From CAYLRY01 sp964386535 (GTDB lineage Bacteria; Chloroflexota; Dehalococcoidia; Dehalococcoidales; UBA3254): a stretch of DNA of 64,000 nt. Location: positions 11,225 through 75,224 of the forward strand of contig CAYLRY010000008.1 of NCBI GenBank assembly GCA_964386535.1. The letters run 5' to 3'. Both the position numbers and the translations under genes were made by a program. Each line of letters opens with the position of its first letter. Within the stretch, counting starts at the first letter, position 1. Shown here piece after piece: positions 9,699 to 18,819 of this stretch. The notes under the pieces are model-generated. The model saw only the letters and a list, made by a program, of their open reading frames with translations. It did no database searches and was not told the DNA's origin.

Positions 9699-9888
9699 TC
9701 TTTGATACGTTATGGACTCTGTTTTGAATATAAACGTTATTTTATCCGGGTAAATCAAAGGTTAATAATAGTCAAAATATCAAAATTCAATTCATTTCAG
9801 AAACTTCCAGGCTTTCTAAATTATATCTATAACCAAATATAACTTTATATATTTGAAATATAATAACTATTTAATTAAGGAAAATAAT

Positions 9889-10824
9889 ATGGAGAAACTA
9901 ATCATTACGGCTGCGCTGACCGGCAATATTACCCTGCCAACCCAGACCCCATATCTGCCGCTGACTCCGGAAGAAATTGCGGAGGAAGCTGTACGCTGCG
10001 CTGAAGCTGGCGCAGCCTCAATCCATGTTCATGCCAGGAACCCGGACACCGGACGGCCTTCAACTGATCCGGTTATTTTTAAAAAAACAGCTACTTTGAT
10101 TAAAGCCAGGTCAAATGTAATTATTTGTCCCACCACTGGAGGTACGGCCGAAATGACCGCGGCTGACCGTATCAGGGTGGTCCCCGCTCTCAAGCCTGAA
10201 CTGGCCACCTGTAACATGGGCTCAATTAATTTCTCTATACACCCCATCGTGGACCGCTACAAGGACAGCGATTATAAATATAGCTGGGAGAAAGAGTTCG
10301 CCGCCAGCACCAGGGACTTTATTTTTCGCAATACCTTTGGCGATATTGAGACCTTCTATAAGACCATGGAGGAAAATGGGACCAAGCCAGAGCATGAGTG
10401 TTATGATGTTGGACATCTGTATAACCTGGCTTTTTTCATACGCAGAGGCCTTATCAGACCTCCGGTATGGATACAGTTTGTTACCGGGATTTTGGGCGGC
10501 ATCGGTTCAGATTTTGAAAGTCTAATGTTTATGAAGCAGACTGCCGATAGGCTGCTGGGTGTGAACAATTACAAGTTTTCAGTGATAGGCGCCGGATTTC
10601 CTGCTGAATTTTATGCTGATACCCTATCAATTATGATGGGTGGACATGTGCGAGTTGGTCTGGAGGATAATATTTTTATTCGAAAAGGCGTGCTGGCCAC
10701 GAGTAATGCCGAACTAGTGCAGAAAGTGGTTCGCATAGCGCGTGAATTGGGCCGCGAAATTGCCAGCCCGGATGAGGCCAGATGTATATTGGGTTTAAAA
10801 GGCAAAGATAAAGTTAATTTTTAA
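9889..10824 (+). CDS. Beta-keto acid cleavage enzyme (BKACE, DUF849 family)
   Basis: A 311-residue TIM-barrel protein. The metal pair H46-x-H48 sits in SIHVHARNPDTGRPS, followed by CPTTGG and the C-terminal HVRVGLEDN signature. The family condenses a beta-keto acid with acetyl-CoA, giving acetoacetate and a new acyl-CoA; the founding member acts on 3-keto-5-aminohexanoate and others on dehydrocarnitine. I chose the ATG at 9889 because AAGG sits eight bases before it; the upstream TTG at 9853 would add 12 unlikely residues. A 190-base gap separates it from the dehydrogenase gene. Confidence 0.9.
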   Translation: MEKLIITAALTGNITLPTQTPYLPLTPEEIAEEAVRCAEAGAASIHVHARNPDTGRPSTDPVIFKKTATLIKARSNVIICPTTGGTAEMTAADRIRVVPALKPELATCNMGSINFSIHPIVDRYKDSDYKYSWEKEFAASTRDFIFRNTFGDIETFYKTMEENGTKPEHECYDVGHLYNLAFFIRRGLIRPPVWIQFVTGILGGIGSDFESLMFMKQTADRLLGVNNYKFSVIGAGFPAEFYADTLSIMMGGHVRVGLEDNIFIRKGVLATSNAELVQKVVRIARELGREIASPDEARCILGLKGKDKVNF

Positions 10825-11123
10825 GCGGATTAATGATCATCCCGGTATCTTTGGAGGATAAAGAAAACCTTAATCCACTAATTGGAAAATCGTAAATATT
10901 TGGCGAAAACCAATTGTTTTTTCCCGCTGATCTTTCTGGTCTGTAATCCTGTTGAAAAACGGAAAATTAAAAACCACCCCTCACGGAAATTAGCTGATAA
11001 ATGAATTAAAAAAGCCATGTAATGATTAAGAAATGAACGTTTTATGAGCTGTAATTTGCACGTTGTTGCTCGTTATTTTTTTGAGGTATTATCTAGAATT
11101 CGCCCTTAACTTATGGTAAAGTA

Positions 11124-11723
11124 ATGCCAATGTTATCAGGAATTATTCCGATTATTATTGCTTATTTGTTGGGTTCAATTCCGGTCGCTTATATTATTAC
11201 CAGATTTCGTAAAGGTATAGATATCCGCGATGTTGGTGTACGCAATATGGGTGGCGCCAATGTTTTCCGGGAAGTGGGCAAGTGGGAAGGGGTGTTAACC
11301 TTAATACTTGATATAGGAAAGGGTGCCCTGGGCGTATTGATTGCGGGGTTTATGGGAGCATCTTTGCCCTGGATAATGGCAGCCGGTTTTGCGGGCATGC
11401 TTGGTCATAATTATCCGGTGTTTATAGGTTTCAGGGGAGGCAAAGGAATAGCTGTCATAACCGGCATTTTTTTTGTCATTTCGCCACCGGCAATGGCCAG
11501 CTCCGGTGCAATAATCGGCATTGCTATTATTTTCACCCACAATGTCTTTGTGGCTATTGAAATAGCCTCACCCTTTTTCCTTTTTTTTGTTTGGCTTTGG
11601 GAAGGAATAGGAACCTTGTTCTTTTTTACCGTAGCTGTAGTCGCTTTTCAGTTATTCAGAAGCCGTGGCCGTTTAAAAGAAATTAAGACGCTTACCAGCA
11701 GGTTTACAAGAGCTGTTAAATAA
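11124..11723 (+). CDS. plsY: Acyl-phosphate:glycerol-3-phosphate acyltransferase PlsY
   Basis: A 199-residue integral membrane protein with about five transmembrane segments. It shows the PlsY motifs: AYLLGSIPVAYI at the N terminus, a variant of the GSGNxGAxN loop (VGVRNMGGANVFR), and GHNYPVFIGFRGGKGIAV. PlsY transfers the acyl group from acyl-phosphate to the 1-position of glycerol-3-phosphate, the first membrane step of phospholipid synthesis. The second motif departs from the usual Ser-Gly-Asn, so it may be a second paralogue rather than the main enzyme. No clear ribosome-binding site precedes the ATG. Confidence 0.88.
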   Translation: MPMLSGIIPIIIAYLLGSIPVAYIITRFRKGIDIRDVGVRNMGGANVFREVGKWEGVLTLILDIGKGALGVLIAGFMGASLPWIMAAGFAGMLGHNYPVFIGFRGGKGIAVITGIFFVISPPAMASSGAIIGIAIIFTHNVFVAIEIASPFFLFFVWLWEGIGTLFFFTVAVVAFQLFRSRGRLKEIKTLTSRFTRAVK

Positions 11724-11817
11724 TTTTCGGTTTGGGACATCAGGCAGGTGATACCGGGGGATTCAGCCACGGCTTATATGATAAATAGCCTTTAAACAAT
11801 CTCGTTGATAGTAAAAC

Positions 11818-13164
11818 ATGAACAGGAGTGAGGTATTTTTGAAATCCGGTGGTAAGCTAAAAAAGGAATTTAATCTTATCACTCTGGTAGCAGCCATGAT
11901 TGGTTTGAATATCGGCGGGTCGCTATTTGTACTGACAGCCATGTCTGCCGGTCTAACTGGGCCCTCATTATTTTTCGCTCAAATAGTATCGGGATTACCT
12001 GTTTTACTGGCATTAATCCCTTACTCAATGTTGACCTCAGCCATCCCCACCAATTGTGGCAATTACCAGTACGCCAAGCTGTTTTCACGCCCTCTGGCTG
12101 TTGCTAGCTGGTGGGGGCTTTTTGCCGCAATTCCCCTTGGTGCCTTGCCTCTGTTTGCCCTTGCCACCGCTAAACTTCTAATTGTATTGTTTCCAGGTCT
12201 TCCTTTAACCGGAACAGCCATCTTGGTGATAACTGTATTTTTTATTATCAATATGATTGGTATAAAGACAGCCGCCTATATCCAGGCTGCTGGAGTGGCC
12301 ATTTTGATTATTGCCCTGGGAGTCTTTGTGGTAAAGGGATTACCCGCGATCAATGCACAAAATCTGACGCCTCTGTTTACCGGTGGTATAACGGGCTTTA
12401 TAGGAGCAGCAGCGCTCCTTTATACGCTGCTGGCTGGCGGCTTATTTGGCATTGAAATGGGCGATGAAGTGAAAAATGCCCGCTCAACCATTCCCAAAGC
12501 TCTGATTATTAGCATTCTTGTCGTATTAATTATATATCTGCTGATTGAAATAGTATCGGTAGCAGTTGTCAATTATAACACGCTGTCAAAAGGGGGTACC
12601 CTGGGTACAGCAGCGGAAGCCTTTTTATCAGATGATTTGTTGGCCTTTTTTGTGGTTGGAGGTGGTATCCTGGCCTCTACAACAACTATTAATCTGACGA
12701 TGACCGCTTCAGGACGGTATGCTCTAGCACTGTCTGAGGACGGTCTTTTTCCCCAGTTTTTCAGCAGAATCAGCAGAAGATTTGGAACACCGCACTGGGG
12801 ACTCACTCTGGCTTATGTTCTTTCAATAATATCACTGGTGGCTAACCCGTCATTGCAAACGTTGGCAGCTATGTTGAATTTTGGTTTAATCTTTATAGTT
12901 ACGCTGGTTTTACTGGCAGCCTTCAGAGTGCCCAAAACACATCCTGAAATTTTCCAAAAGGCCAGATATAAGTTCAATAAGATTACCATCTCCATTGCCT
13001 CACTGACGGCTGTTGCCATAAACATGGTATTAGGGGTTATCCTGGCGGTGGCAGTGCCCAATGCTTTTCTGATTTTCATGGGCTTCGTGATTTTTGGGGT
13101 TGCCTTTTATTTTGTTAGAAAGAGAATGGGAGTGACTCCCTCACTAGTCTCTTCCAAAGAATAA
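11818..13164 (+). CDS. APC-family amino acid permease
   Basis: A 448-residue protein with 12 predicted transmembrane segments of the amino acid/polyamine/organocation superfamily. The first helix has the characteristic unwound region (MIGLNIGGSLF) and the sixth carries GIEMGDEVKNAR. It should import or exchange an amino acid or related amine across the inner membrane; substrate is unknown. The ATG at 11818 lacks a good ribosome-binding site, whereas a TTG at 11839 has GAGTGAGG just upstream; translation from the TTG would drop seven residues and may be the real start. It stands alone downstream of plsY. Confidence 0.88.
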   Translation: MNRSEVFLKSGGKLKKEFNLITLVAAMIGLNIGGSLFVLTAMSAGLTGPSLFFAQIVSGLPVLLALIPYSMLTSAIPTNCGNYQYAKLFSRPLAVASWWGLFAAIPLGALPLFALATAKLLIVLFPGLPLTGTAILVITVFFIINMIGIKTAAYIQAAGVAILIIALGVFVVKGLPAINAQNLTPLFTGGITGFIGAAALLYTLLAGGLFGIEMGDEVKNARSTIPKALIISILVVLIIYLLIEIVSVAVVNYNTLSKGGTLGTAAEAFLSDDLLAFFVVGGGILASTTTINLTMTASGRYALALSEDGLFPQFFSRISRRFGTPHWGLTLAYVLSIISLVANPSLQTLAAMLNFGLIFIVTLVLLAAFRVPKTHPEIFQKARYKFNKITISIASLTAVAINMVLGVILAVAVPNAFLIFMGFVIFGVAFYFVRKRMGVTPSLVSSKE

Positions 13165-13267
13165 TGAAATGTATTCATTTGACGGAATGTAGTAAAATTG
13201 GACTTAGGGATTCAGACCTTTCGCGCTTAAAATGGTTGGATTAGATAATATCGCTTGGATCTAAATT

Positions 13268-13546
13268 ATGATTGAAATAGCAGACGATACCAGAGATATA
13301 ATAAAAAAAATCCTGTCACAAAACCCCGGTAAGTGCTTACGCATGGTAGTAAATGGAAATGGCTGTGGAGGCCCTTATTTGGGGCTGTCTCTAGATGAGG
13401 CAGAACCTTATGAAGTAATAACCATGGTTAACGGAATAGAAATGTTAATTTCTGATGATGTTAAGAAATACGCTGAAAGTACAACTATAAATATATTCAT
13501 TAACCATATTAATCAGGCACATCCAGGTAACGTCATTAAACCTTAA
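13268..13546 (+). CDS. HesB/IscA-like small protein
   Basis: A 92-residue protein with the sequence feel of the HesB/IscA fold: an N-terminal helix, then a beta segment with NGNGCGGPYLGLSLDE, then a beta hairpin containing the phrase VNGIEMLISDD. IscA proteins hold Fe or Fe-S with three cysteines, one mid-chain and a CxC near the C terminus; here the mid-chain cysteine is present but the C-terminal CxC is absent, as in the HesB-like subgroup. A role in Fe-S delivery is therefore uncertain. The gene overlaps the stop of the opposite-strand zinc-ribbon gene by four bases. Confidence 0.65.
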   Translation: MIEIADDTRDIIKKILSQNPGKCLRMVVNGNGCGGPYLGLSLDEAEPYEVITMVNGIEMLISDDVKKYAESTTINIFINHINQAHPGNVIKP

Positions 13547-13815
13547 TAAGCGTCTTCTTCCAGATTTTTTGTAATTTTAAGCGGCTCAAAAGCGGGAATT
13601 TTATCCTGTTTCCACATATCCACCATGTTTTGCGTATTTGTATCTGCATTTACGTTTGCTGGCATATGCTCAGCCATATAAGGCTTTTTTAAAGGTTTGT
13701 CCAGAGGTATATCGCGTGTATAACCGCACTGAATGCACTGTTCGTACCAGCCGAATTCATCCTTATCCAGAACCAGTGAGCCTCCGCATTTTTTACACCC
13801 ATGAATTTTCATCAT
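13543..13815 (-). CDS. Small zinc-ribbon protein
   Basis: A 90-residue protein with one compact zinc ribbon at the N terminus: CKKC at residues 7-10 and CIQC at about 27-30, separated by 16 residues. The remaining 55 residues are hydrophilic and show no known domain. Zinc ribbons of this size often bind nucleic acid or a partner protein; nothing more specific can be said. GGGAGGG lies eight bases before the ATG. It converges with the HesB-like gene (four-base overlap). Confidence 0.6.
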   Translation of the reverse strand: MMKIHGCKKCGGSLVLDKDEFGWYEQCIQCGYTRDIPLDKPLKKPYMAEHMPANVNADTNTQNMVDMWKQDKIPAFEPLKITKNLEEDAY

Positions 13816-13890
13816 TTTACCGTCCCTCCCGTCATGGTAACTTTTTCTGATCCCAGTTTTTAAATATTTTGATTGACATCTTAAGCTTAT

Positions 13891-14172
13891 TTATCTCGAT
13901 GGCACTTCTGCTTTTTCTACCTGTTTAATCGATATCAAGGTCTGGTTCATGTCCCAAACCTTACTGAGAAGGCCGCGAAGCGCGGATTGGTCTGCCATTA
14001 TGCCGGTTAATATCGTACAATCATCTTCGTAAGTAATCACCATTTCGTCCAACCAGCTAGACCAGCTTTTATCCAGGTATCCCTGTAATCTAATCTCATA
14101 CATTACTGGCTTATCGATGTTTTTTCCTCCATTGTTCCCGGTTTTAAACATTTCCAGATCCTGGCCTTTCAT
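13891..14172 (-). CDS. Conserved small protein of the YEIRLQG type, divergent from the MalT/LuxR regulator
   Basis: A 93-residue protein with the pattern YEIRLQGYLDKSWSSWLD followed by a short acidic stretch, TGIMADQSALRGLL, and a closing beta strand. I recognise this as a short conserved family seen often in Chloroflexota, with no assigned function. It is transcribed away from the large regulator at 14374, sharing a 200-base promoter region, so it may be regulated by or work with that protein. No membrane segment or signal peptide. Confidence 0.65.
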   Translation of the reverse strand: MKGQDLEMFKTGNNGGKNIDKPVMYEIRLQGYLDKSWSSWLDEMVITYEDDCTILTGIMADQSALRGLLSKVWDMNQTLISIKQVEKAEVPSR

Positions 14173-14208
14173 CTCTTATGGCTATATTTTAAATTGCCCC
14201 CAGACTTC

Positions 14209-14237
14209 TTGACACCGGGCTTAAGTACAGTTATGGT
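14209..14237 (+). promoter_or_regulatory. Candidate sigma-70 promoter and ATGGTACA direct repeat
   Basis: TTGACA at 14209-14214 is followed after 17 bases by TATGGT at 14232-14237, a good sigma-70 match upstream of the MalT/LuxR-type gene. The -10 overlaps two direct copies of ATGGTACA (14233-14240 and 14244-14251), a plausible operator. A TATAAT at 14297-14302, 72 bases before the start codon, is a second possible -10 with only a weak -35. Confidence 0.5.
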
Positions 14238-14373
14238 ACACTAATGGTACAGTTCCCCGGTCTATATTCTCTGTTTTGTTCTTAGCCGGATGATGTTATA
14301 ATCGTTACATGACTATTGGGTGGCTAATATAGACGATTAATAGCAAAAGAATCCTTATCCGGAGATAAACCAA

Positions 14374-17070
14374 TTGATTTCGGAACAATTACTGAAAACT
14401 AAGTTGACCATCCCTGTAGGAAGACAGATGGTAGTAGCCAGATCACGTTTGATCGAGCGTTTGAACACCGGAATTGAAGGAAAGCTTATACTTATTTCTG
14501 CTCCTGCCGGATTTGGAAAAACCACCCTGGTAACAACCTGGATTGCCGGTATCGAACGTAAGGTTGCCTGGTTATCTCTGGATGAAGGAGACAATGACTC
14601 AGCCCTATGGTTTGAATACTTAATTGCGGCCTTACGAGAAATCAAACCTAAAATTGGCGCCAGTGCTTTAAGGCTATTCCGATCATCTCAGGAGCCTACT
14701 CTGGCTAAAAATGTTCTCACCGATCTGATCAATGAAGTCTGCTCCGTGCCTTTTCATTTTATGCTGGTTCTGGATGATTATCATGTAATCAAGAACAAAG
14801 ATATCCATAACGCAATGGACTTTTTACTTGAAAATTTGCCTCAAAACATGCATCTGGTAATCTTAACGCGTTCTGATCCTCCTTTCCACCTCTCTTACCT
14901 AAGAGGCAGGGCGCAATTGACGGAGTTACGGGCGGTTGATTTACGATTCACCACTCAGGAGGTTGGGGATTTCCTTAACCGTGTGATGAATCTTAATCTC
15001 AGTCAGGAAGAAGTCGCCTCATTAGATGCCCGCAGTGAAGGCTGGATTGCAGGGCTGCAAATGGCTGCAATTTCCCTGAAAGGACGCACTGATACTGCCC
15101 AATTTATTGCAGCCTTCAGCGGCAGCAACCGTAATATTATGGACTATCTCTTTGAAGAAGTCTTTGACCGTCAGCCTGAGGATGTTCAATCCTTTTTGCT
15201 TCAGACATCTATTTTAGAGCAGTTGACAGGCCCCCTGTGTGATGCTGTCACCGGTAGAAACAACAGTCAAGCTATTCTGGAAACTATGAAAAAAGCTAAT
15301 CTTTTTATTTTATCTCTGGATGATGATGGACGCTGGTACCGTTACCATCCACTTTTTGCAGATCTATTATTCCATAGCTTGAAAAATTCTCAACCCTCGT
15401 CTATACATGTTCTTTATGAAAGAGCCAGTTTATGGTATGAGCAAAACGGGCTGGCTGTACCGGCGATAGAACATGCTATTTTAGGCCAAAATTTTAACCT
15501 GGCTGCCAGTCTTATTATACGGCATGCTGAGACCACTTTGATGCATGGTGAGCTGGCCACCTTAAGAAGATGGATCCGTTCTCTACCGGTTGAAAGCATA
15601 AACTCAAATCCCATTCTGCTTATTTTTCAGGTTCTGGCGGATCTCTGGCTTCATGAAGGTCTTTTAATAAGGGAAGAGAACTGGTTACAGAGGGCAGAAG
15701 AATTAGATCCACAAAAACAGCAAATTGGCCCCCTCCTGGCGGTCAGAGCTGTCTTATCAGCCGCTCAGGGTCAAACATTTCGAAGTGTTGATCTGGCTCA
15801 TCAGGCGCTTGAAGTTTTACCTCCCGAAAGCACTTTCTGGAGGTCCGTGGTGATTCCCTGTTTGGGACAATTCAGCCTGTTAAGAGCTGAATTACCGGCT
15901 ATTCCTGTGGCTGTTAATCTATATAACGAAGCTGTCAATATGGGTATAAAAACAGCCAGTCTTTTTACAACAGTTTTAGCCCTCCGCCGTTTGGCAGAGA
16001 CACATATCGCGGCAGGGCATTTACGCGAAGCACAAAAGTGCTACCAAAGAATTATCGATTTGGCTGTAGACAGCCAGGGCAAACTGCTTCCCCTGGCCAG
16101 TTTCGGCTTTATGGGTTTGGGCAGCCTGGAGCGCGAATGGCATAATTTGGATAAGGCTGTCACATTGCTGGATCAGGGTATTCGTCTGGCCAGCGGGAAA
16201 CTGGGATCATGGCAGTTAGAAGGCTTTATTAATCTAGCGCGTGTCAGGGCTATGCAAGGTAATACCTCTGAAGCCGCTCAATTGATCCGAAATGCCTGGC
16301 AGCTAACCTCTGAATCTCCAGATAGTAAACAATTCGAAATATTTGTGGTTGTCCATGAGGTTCTTCTATCTCTAAGACGGGGTGACCTTACGATGCCGGC
16401 TGGATGGGCCAGAGAGCGGAGTCAAAAGTCCGTATCTGAACTGGGCCATGTTTCTGATCGAAAATCAGTAGCAGGTTATTATTCATCAGAATTAGAGCAG
16501 ATAACCCTGGCCAGGGTTTATCTTGCACAGGGAATCCCAGCAGAAGCGCTGAAAACTCTGGAAATAGTGTCTGAATCGGCAAAAAAGCTAGAACGTAACG
16601 GTGTACTGATTGAAATTCAAACGTTAGAAGCGCTTGCTTATAAAGCTCTGGGCAACACTGATAAAGCTTTAAGGTTACTCCAGAATTCCCTTTCAACGGC
16701 TGAAAGTGAAGGTTATTTCAGTCTCTATATCGAAGAAGGGCTCCCTATGGCCAGGCTTTTATATGAAGCTTCTCAGCAAAAAATTAAACCAGAGTATGTT
16801 CACCGTCTGTTAGAAACTATACATAATATAAATATCGAATCAGAGCAACCAGGCAAGGTTTCCAGAATCCTGGAACCTTTGAGTGATAGAGAACTGAAAG
16901 TACTGGAATTGCTGTCCCGGGGGTTATCCAATAAAGAAATTGCAGAACTGTTATGTATTGAATTGCGCACAGTGAAATGGCATACTGGCAATATATTTGG
17001 GAAACTTAATGTAAAAAATCGAACGGAGGCCGTGGTCAGAGCCAGGGAACTGAATGTACTATCTTCCTGA
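14374..17070 (+). CDS. MalT/LuxR-type ATP-dependent transcriptional regulator (STAND ATPase)
   Basis: An 898-residue regulator with the MalT layout: N-terminal STAND NTPase with Walker A APAGFGKTT at 43-51 and Walker B LVLDDYH near 131, a winged-helix/arm region with the phrase SEGWIAGLQMAA, a long TPR-like sensor region from about 360 to 800, and a C-terminal LuxR HTH with LSDRELKVLELL and LSNKEIAELL. Such proteins activate operons when the sensor binds a small ligand; the ligand here is unknown. The start is TTG with CCGGAG nine bases upstream. Nearby candidate targets are the cupin at 17228 and the transporter cluster after it. Confidence 0.92.
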   Translation: MISEQLLKTKLTIPVGRQMVVARSRLIERLNTGIEGKLILISAPAGFGKTTLVTTWIAGIERKVAWLSLDEGDNDSALWFEYLIAALREIKPKIGASALRLFRSSQEPTLAKNVLTDLINEVCSVPFHFMLVLDDYHVIKNKDIHNAMDFLLENLPQNMHLVILTRSDPPFHLSYLRGRAQLTELRAVDLRFTTQEVGDFLNRVMNLNLSQEEVASLDARSEGWIAGLQMAAISLKGRTDTAQFIAAFSGSNRNIMDYLFEEVFDRQPEDVQSFLLQTSILEQLTGPLCDAVTGRNNSQAILETMKKANLFILSLDDDGRWYRYHPLFADLLFHSLKNSQPSSIHVLYERASLWYEQNGLAVPAIEHAILGQNFNLAASLIIRHAETTLMHGELATLRRWIRSLPVESINSNPILLIFQVLADLWLHEGLLIREENWLQRAEELDPQKQQIGPLLAVRAVLSAAQGQTFRSVDLAHQALEVLPPESTFWRSVVIPCLGQFSLLRAELPAIPVAVNLYNEAVNMGIKTASLFTTVLALRRLAETHIAAGHLREAQKCYQRIIDLAVDSQGKLLPLASFGFMGLGSLEREWHNLDKAVTLLDQGIRLASGKLGSWQLEGFINLARVRAMQGNTSEAAQLIRNAWQLTSESPDSKQFEIFVVVHEVLLSLRRGDLTMPAGWARERSQKSVSELGHVSDRKSVAGYYSSELEQITLARVYLAQGIPAEALKTLEIVSESAKKLERNGVLIEIQTLEALAYKALGNTDKALRLLQNSLSTAESEGYFSLYIEEGLPMARLLYEASQQKIKPEYVHRLLETIHNINIESEQPGKVSRILEPLSDRELKVLELLSRGLSNKEIAELLCIELRTVKWHTGNIFGKLNVKNRTEAVVRARELNVLSS

Positions 17071-17227
17071 TCAAATACAGAGTAGAAGACCTATCTGATA
17101 AAACTGACCATTATTTTTAATCCCTGAGTTTTTCACTATGGAACCTACCCTTCGAATGACTGAAAGAAACTTGAAATTTGAAGGATAAAATATAAATATC
17201 ATTAATATTAAATCAAGGAGGATATAA

Positions 17228-17749
17228 ATGGCAGAGTCGAAATATGAAAAATACATAACCCGGAAAGCGGCGGTTTTGACACGGATTGATGATCAGGGGG
17301 TTGTCAGATTTGAGGTTCCTCCAACACCTGGCATCCCTCTAAAAAATAAGGACAACACCGGACCCCGAATGATCTTCTCCAACGATGTAGTTAAAGAAGC
17401 TACCACTAAAATAGAATACGGATTTATTTTAAAAGATACCGTATTGCTTAATAATAGTCAGAATTATGGTGCGCATAGGCATGATTATCCCGAGATTTTC
17501 CTTTTCCTGGGTAGCGATCCAAATAATACCAATTATTTGGGTGCTGAGGGAGAATTCTGGCTGGGTGAAGGAGATGAACTGGAAAAAGTCAGGCTGGATA
17601 CTTCCTGTAGCGTTTACATACCACCTAATCTAGCTCATTTTCCTTTGTTTTTCAGAAACGTTAAAACTATGGTTATAATGGGAGTTGTGATTCCCAGAGT
17701 GGGTGATCTGATACCAGTGCCCATACCCAGACCCAGAGTAAACCCATAG
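17228..17749 (+). CDS. Cupin-fold protein, paralogue of the one at 54096-54542
   Basis: A 173-residue protein whose C-terminal 110 residues form a cupin: HRHDYPEIFLFLG supplies a His pair and Glu, followed by PNNTNYLGAEGEFWLGEG and SVYIPPNLAHFPLFF with a further His. Cupins of this kind bind a metal, but no enzyme activity is known for this family. A strong AAGGAGG is seven bases before the ATG. It lies alone downstream of the MalT/LuxR-type gene and upstream of the transporter cluster. The protein at 54096 has the same motif order and is a clear paralogue. Confidence 0.75.
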   Translation: MAESKYEKYITRKAAVLTRIDDQGVVRFEVPPTPGIPLKNKDNTGPRMIFSNDVVKEATTKIEYGFILKDTVLLNNSQNYGAHRHDYPEIFLFLGSDPNNTNYLGAEGEFWLGEGDELEKVRLDTSCSVYIPPNLAHFPLFFRNVKTMVIMGVVIPRVGDLIPVPIPRPRVNP

Positions 17750-17792
17750 AAGTAAACCAACACCGCCGATATAAAGATACAGCGGAAAAATC

Positions 17793-17823
17793 TTTTCCAT
17801 TTTGGATGGAAAACAGTTTTCTT
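17793..17823 (+). terminator. Weak terminator-like hairpin after the cupin gene
   Basis: TTTTCCAT at 17793-17800 pairs with ATGGAAAA at 17806-17813 around a five-base loop, and CAGTTTTCTTA follows. The stem is A/T-rich and the T-run short, so this is only a likely terminator. Confidence 0.4.
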
Positions 17824-17997
17824 ATCTATTATTAATGATTTTTTAGTTATTATTTTTAATATTATTTATTATAACATATCTTTATATTATTTTATATTTT
17901 ATATAACATATACACATAAGCCAGATTAGCTGTCTTTTTAATTTTATATTTTTTACCTGACAGCTCGTAATGGCCTGTCAGGGTCAGGAAATTGCGA

Positions 17998-18819
17998 GTG
18001 AAAAAAATGATACATTTCCGCCTGTTGATGGTCTGTGTTCTGTTGTCTATCCCTGGTTTCTTAATGGCAGGTTGCAGTCAAATCAACCGGGAGCCGTTAA
18101 CACTGGATAACCTGGCGGGTAAAAGAATTGGAGTGATGTGCGGCTACAGCACAGACTACATTCTTTCTAAGGACAAATATAAAATAAACATTTACAGATA
18201 TGATTATTATGCTGACATGCAACTGGCCCTCAGGTTTAACCGTCTGGATGCAGCCGCCATGGAAAATGATGAAGCCTATGTATTTTGCCGGATTGAGCCC
18301 AAATTTAAAATCGGTCTTACTCTTGATTCACACTTAGAGTTCGGTTATCCATTCAATGCCGATAAGATTGAGTTTCTGGAACTTTTTAACAATTTCGCCA
18401 GAGAATTTCAGCAAACAGAAGAATATGCGGATATTGTCAGACGGGTTGAGGAGTCTGCCCAAATCCCGTATCAACCTAAGAAGGTCACTAACGTGGTGAC
18501 TACAGACAGGGTATTAAAGGTGGCGGCTTTTGACGGCTGGGAGCCGGTATCCTACATCAATACCGAAACCAATGAATGGGAGGGGTCTGATGTAGAAATG
18601 CTGACTTACTTTGCCAACAGCATAGGAGCTAAATTGGAGCTAAGTATTAAGAGCTACAACCAGATGCTGATAGAGCTTGGCAGTGGACTTCTTGATTTTA
18701 TCATCTGCCCCGAGACCATGTTATATAAAAAAGATATGGAAATGAGTAAAAATATAACCATGTCCAATGGCGTCTTTTATAAGGATATTGTTCTGATTGT
18801 TAATAGTGAGGAGCCATAA
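17998..18819 (+). CDS. ABC transporter substrate-binding lipoprotein, family 3, lobes in permuted order
   Basis: A 273-residue lipoprotein: signal peptide ending in a lipobox (LMAGC). Residues ~35-160 read like the second lobe of family-3 binding proteins (LAGKRIGVMCGYS, then AAAMENDEAY), and residues ~165-270 like the first lobe (LKVAAFDGWEPVSYI, EGSDVEMLTYFANSIGAKLEL, LGSGLLDFII). Canonical proteins have the reverse order. It should bind an amino-acid-like ligand. I prefer the GTG at 17998, eight bases after CAGGA; TTG at 17992 is too close. Its stop overlaps the next gene's start by one base. Confidence 0.78.
   Translation: MKKMIHFRLLMVCVLLSIPGFLMAGCSQINREPLTLDNLAGKRIGVMCGYSTDYILSKDKYKINIYRYDYYADMQLALRFNRLDAAAMENDEAYVFCRIEPKFKIGLTLDSHLEFGYPFNADKIEFLELFNNFAREFQQTEEYADIVRRVEESAQIPYQPKKVTNVVTTDRVLKVAAFDGWEPVSYINTETNEWEGSDVEMLTYFANSIGAKLELSIKSYNQMLIELGSGLLDFIICPETMLYKKDMEMSKNITMSNGVFYKDIVLIVNSEEP

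Noticed and set aside
11096..11107. GAATTCGCCCTT, identical to a common cloning-vector flank.
   Set aside because: Only 12 bases match, there is no further vector sequence on either side, and chance in 64 kb is not negligible; assembly chimerism is unlikely but would show in read mapping.
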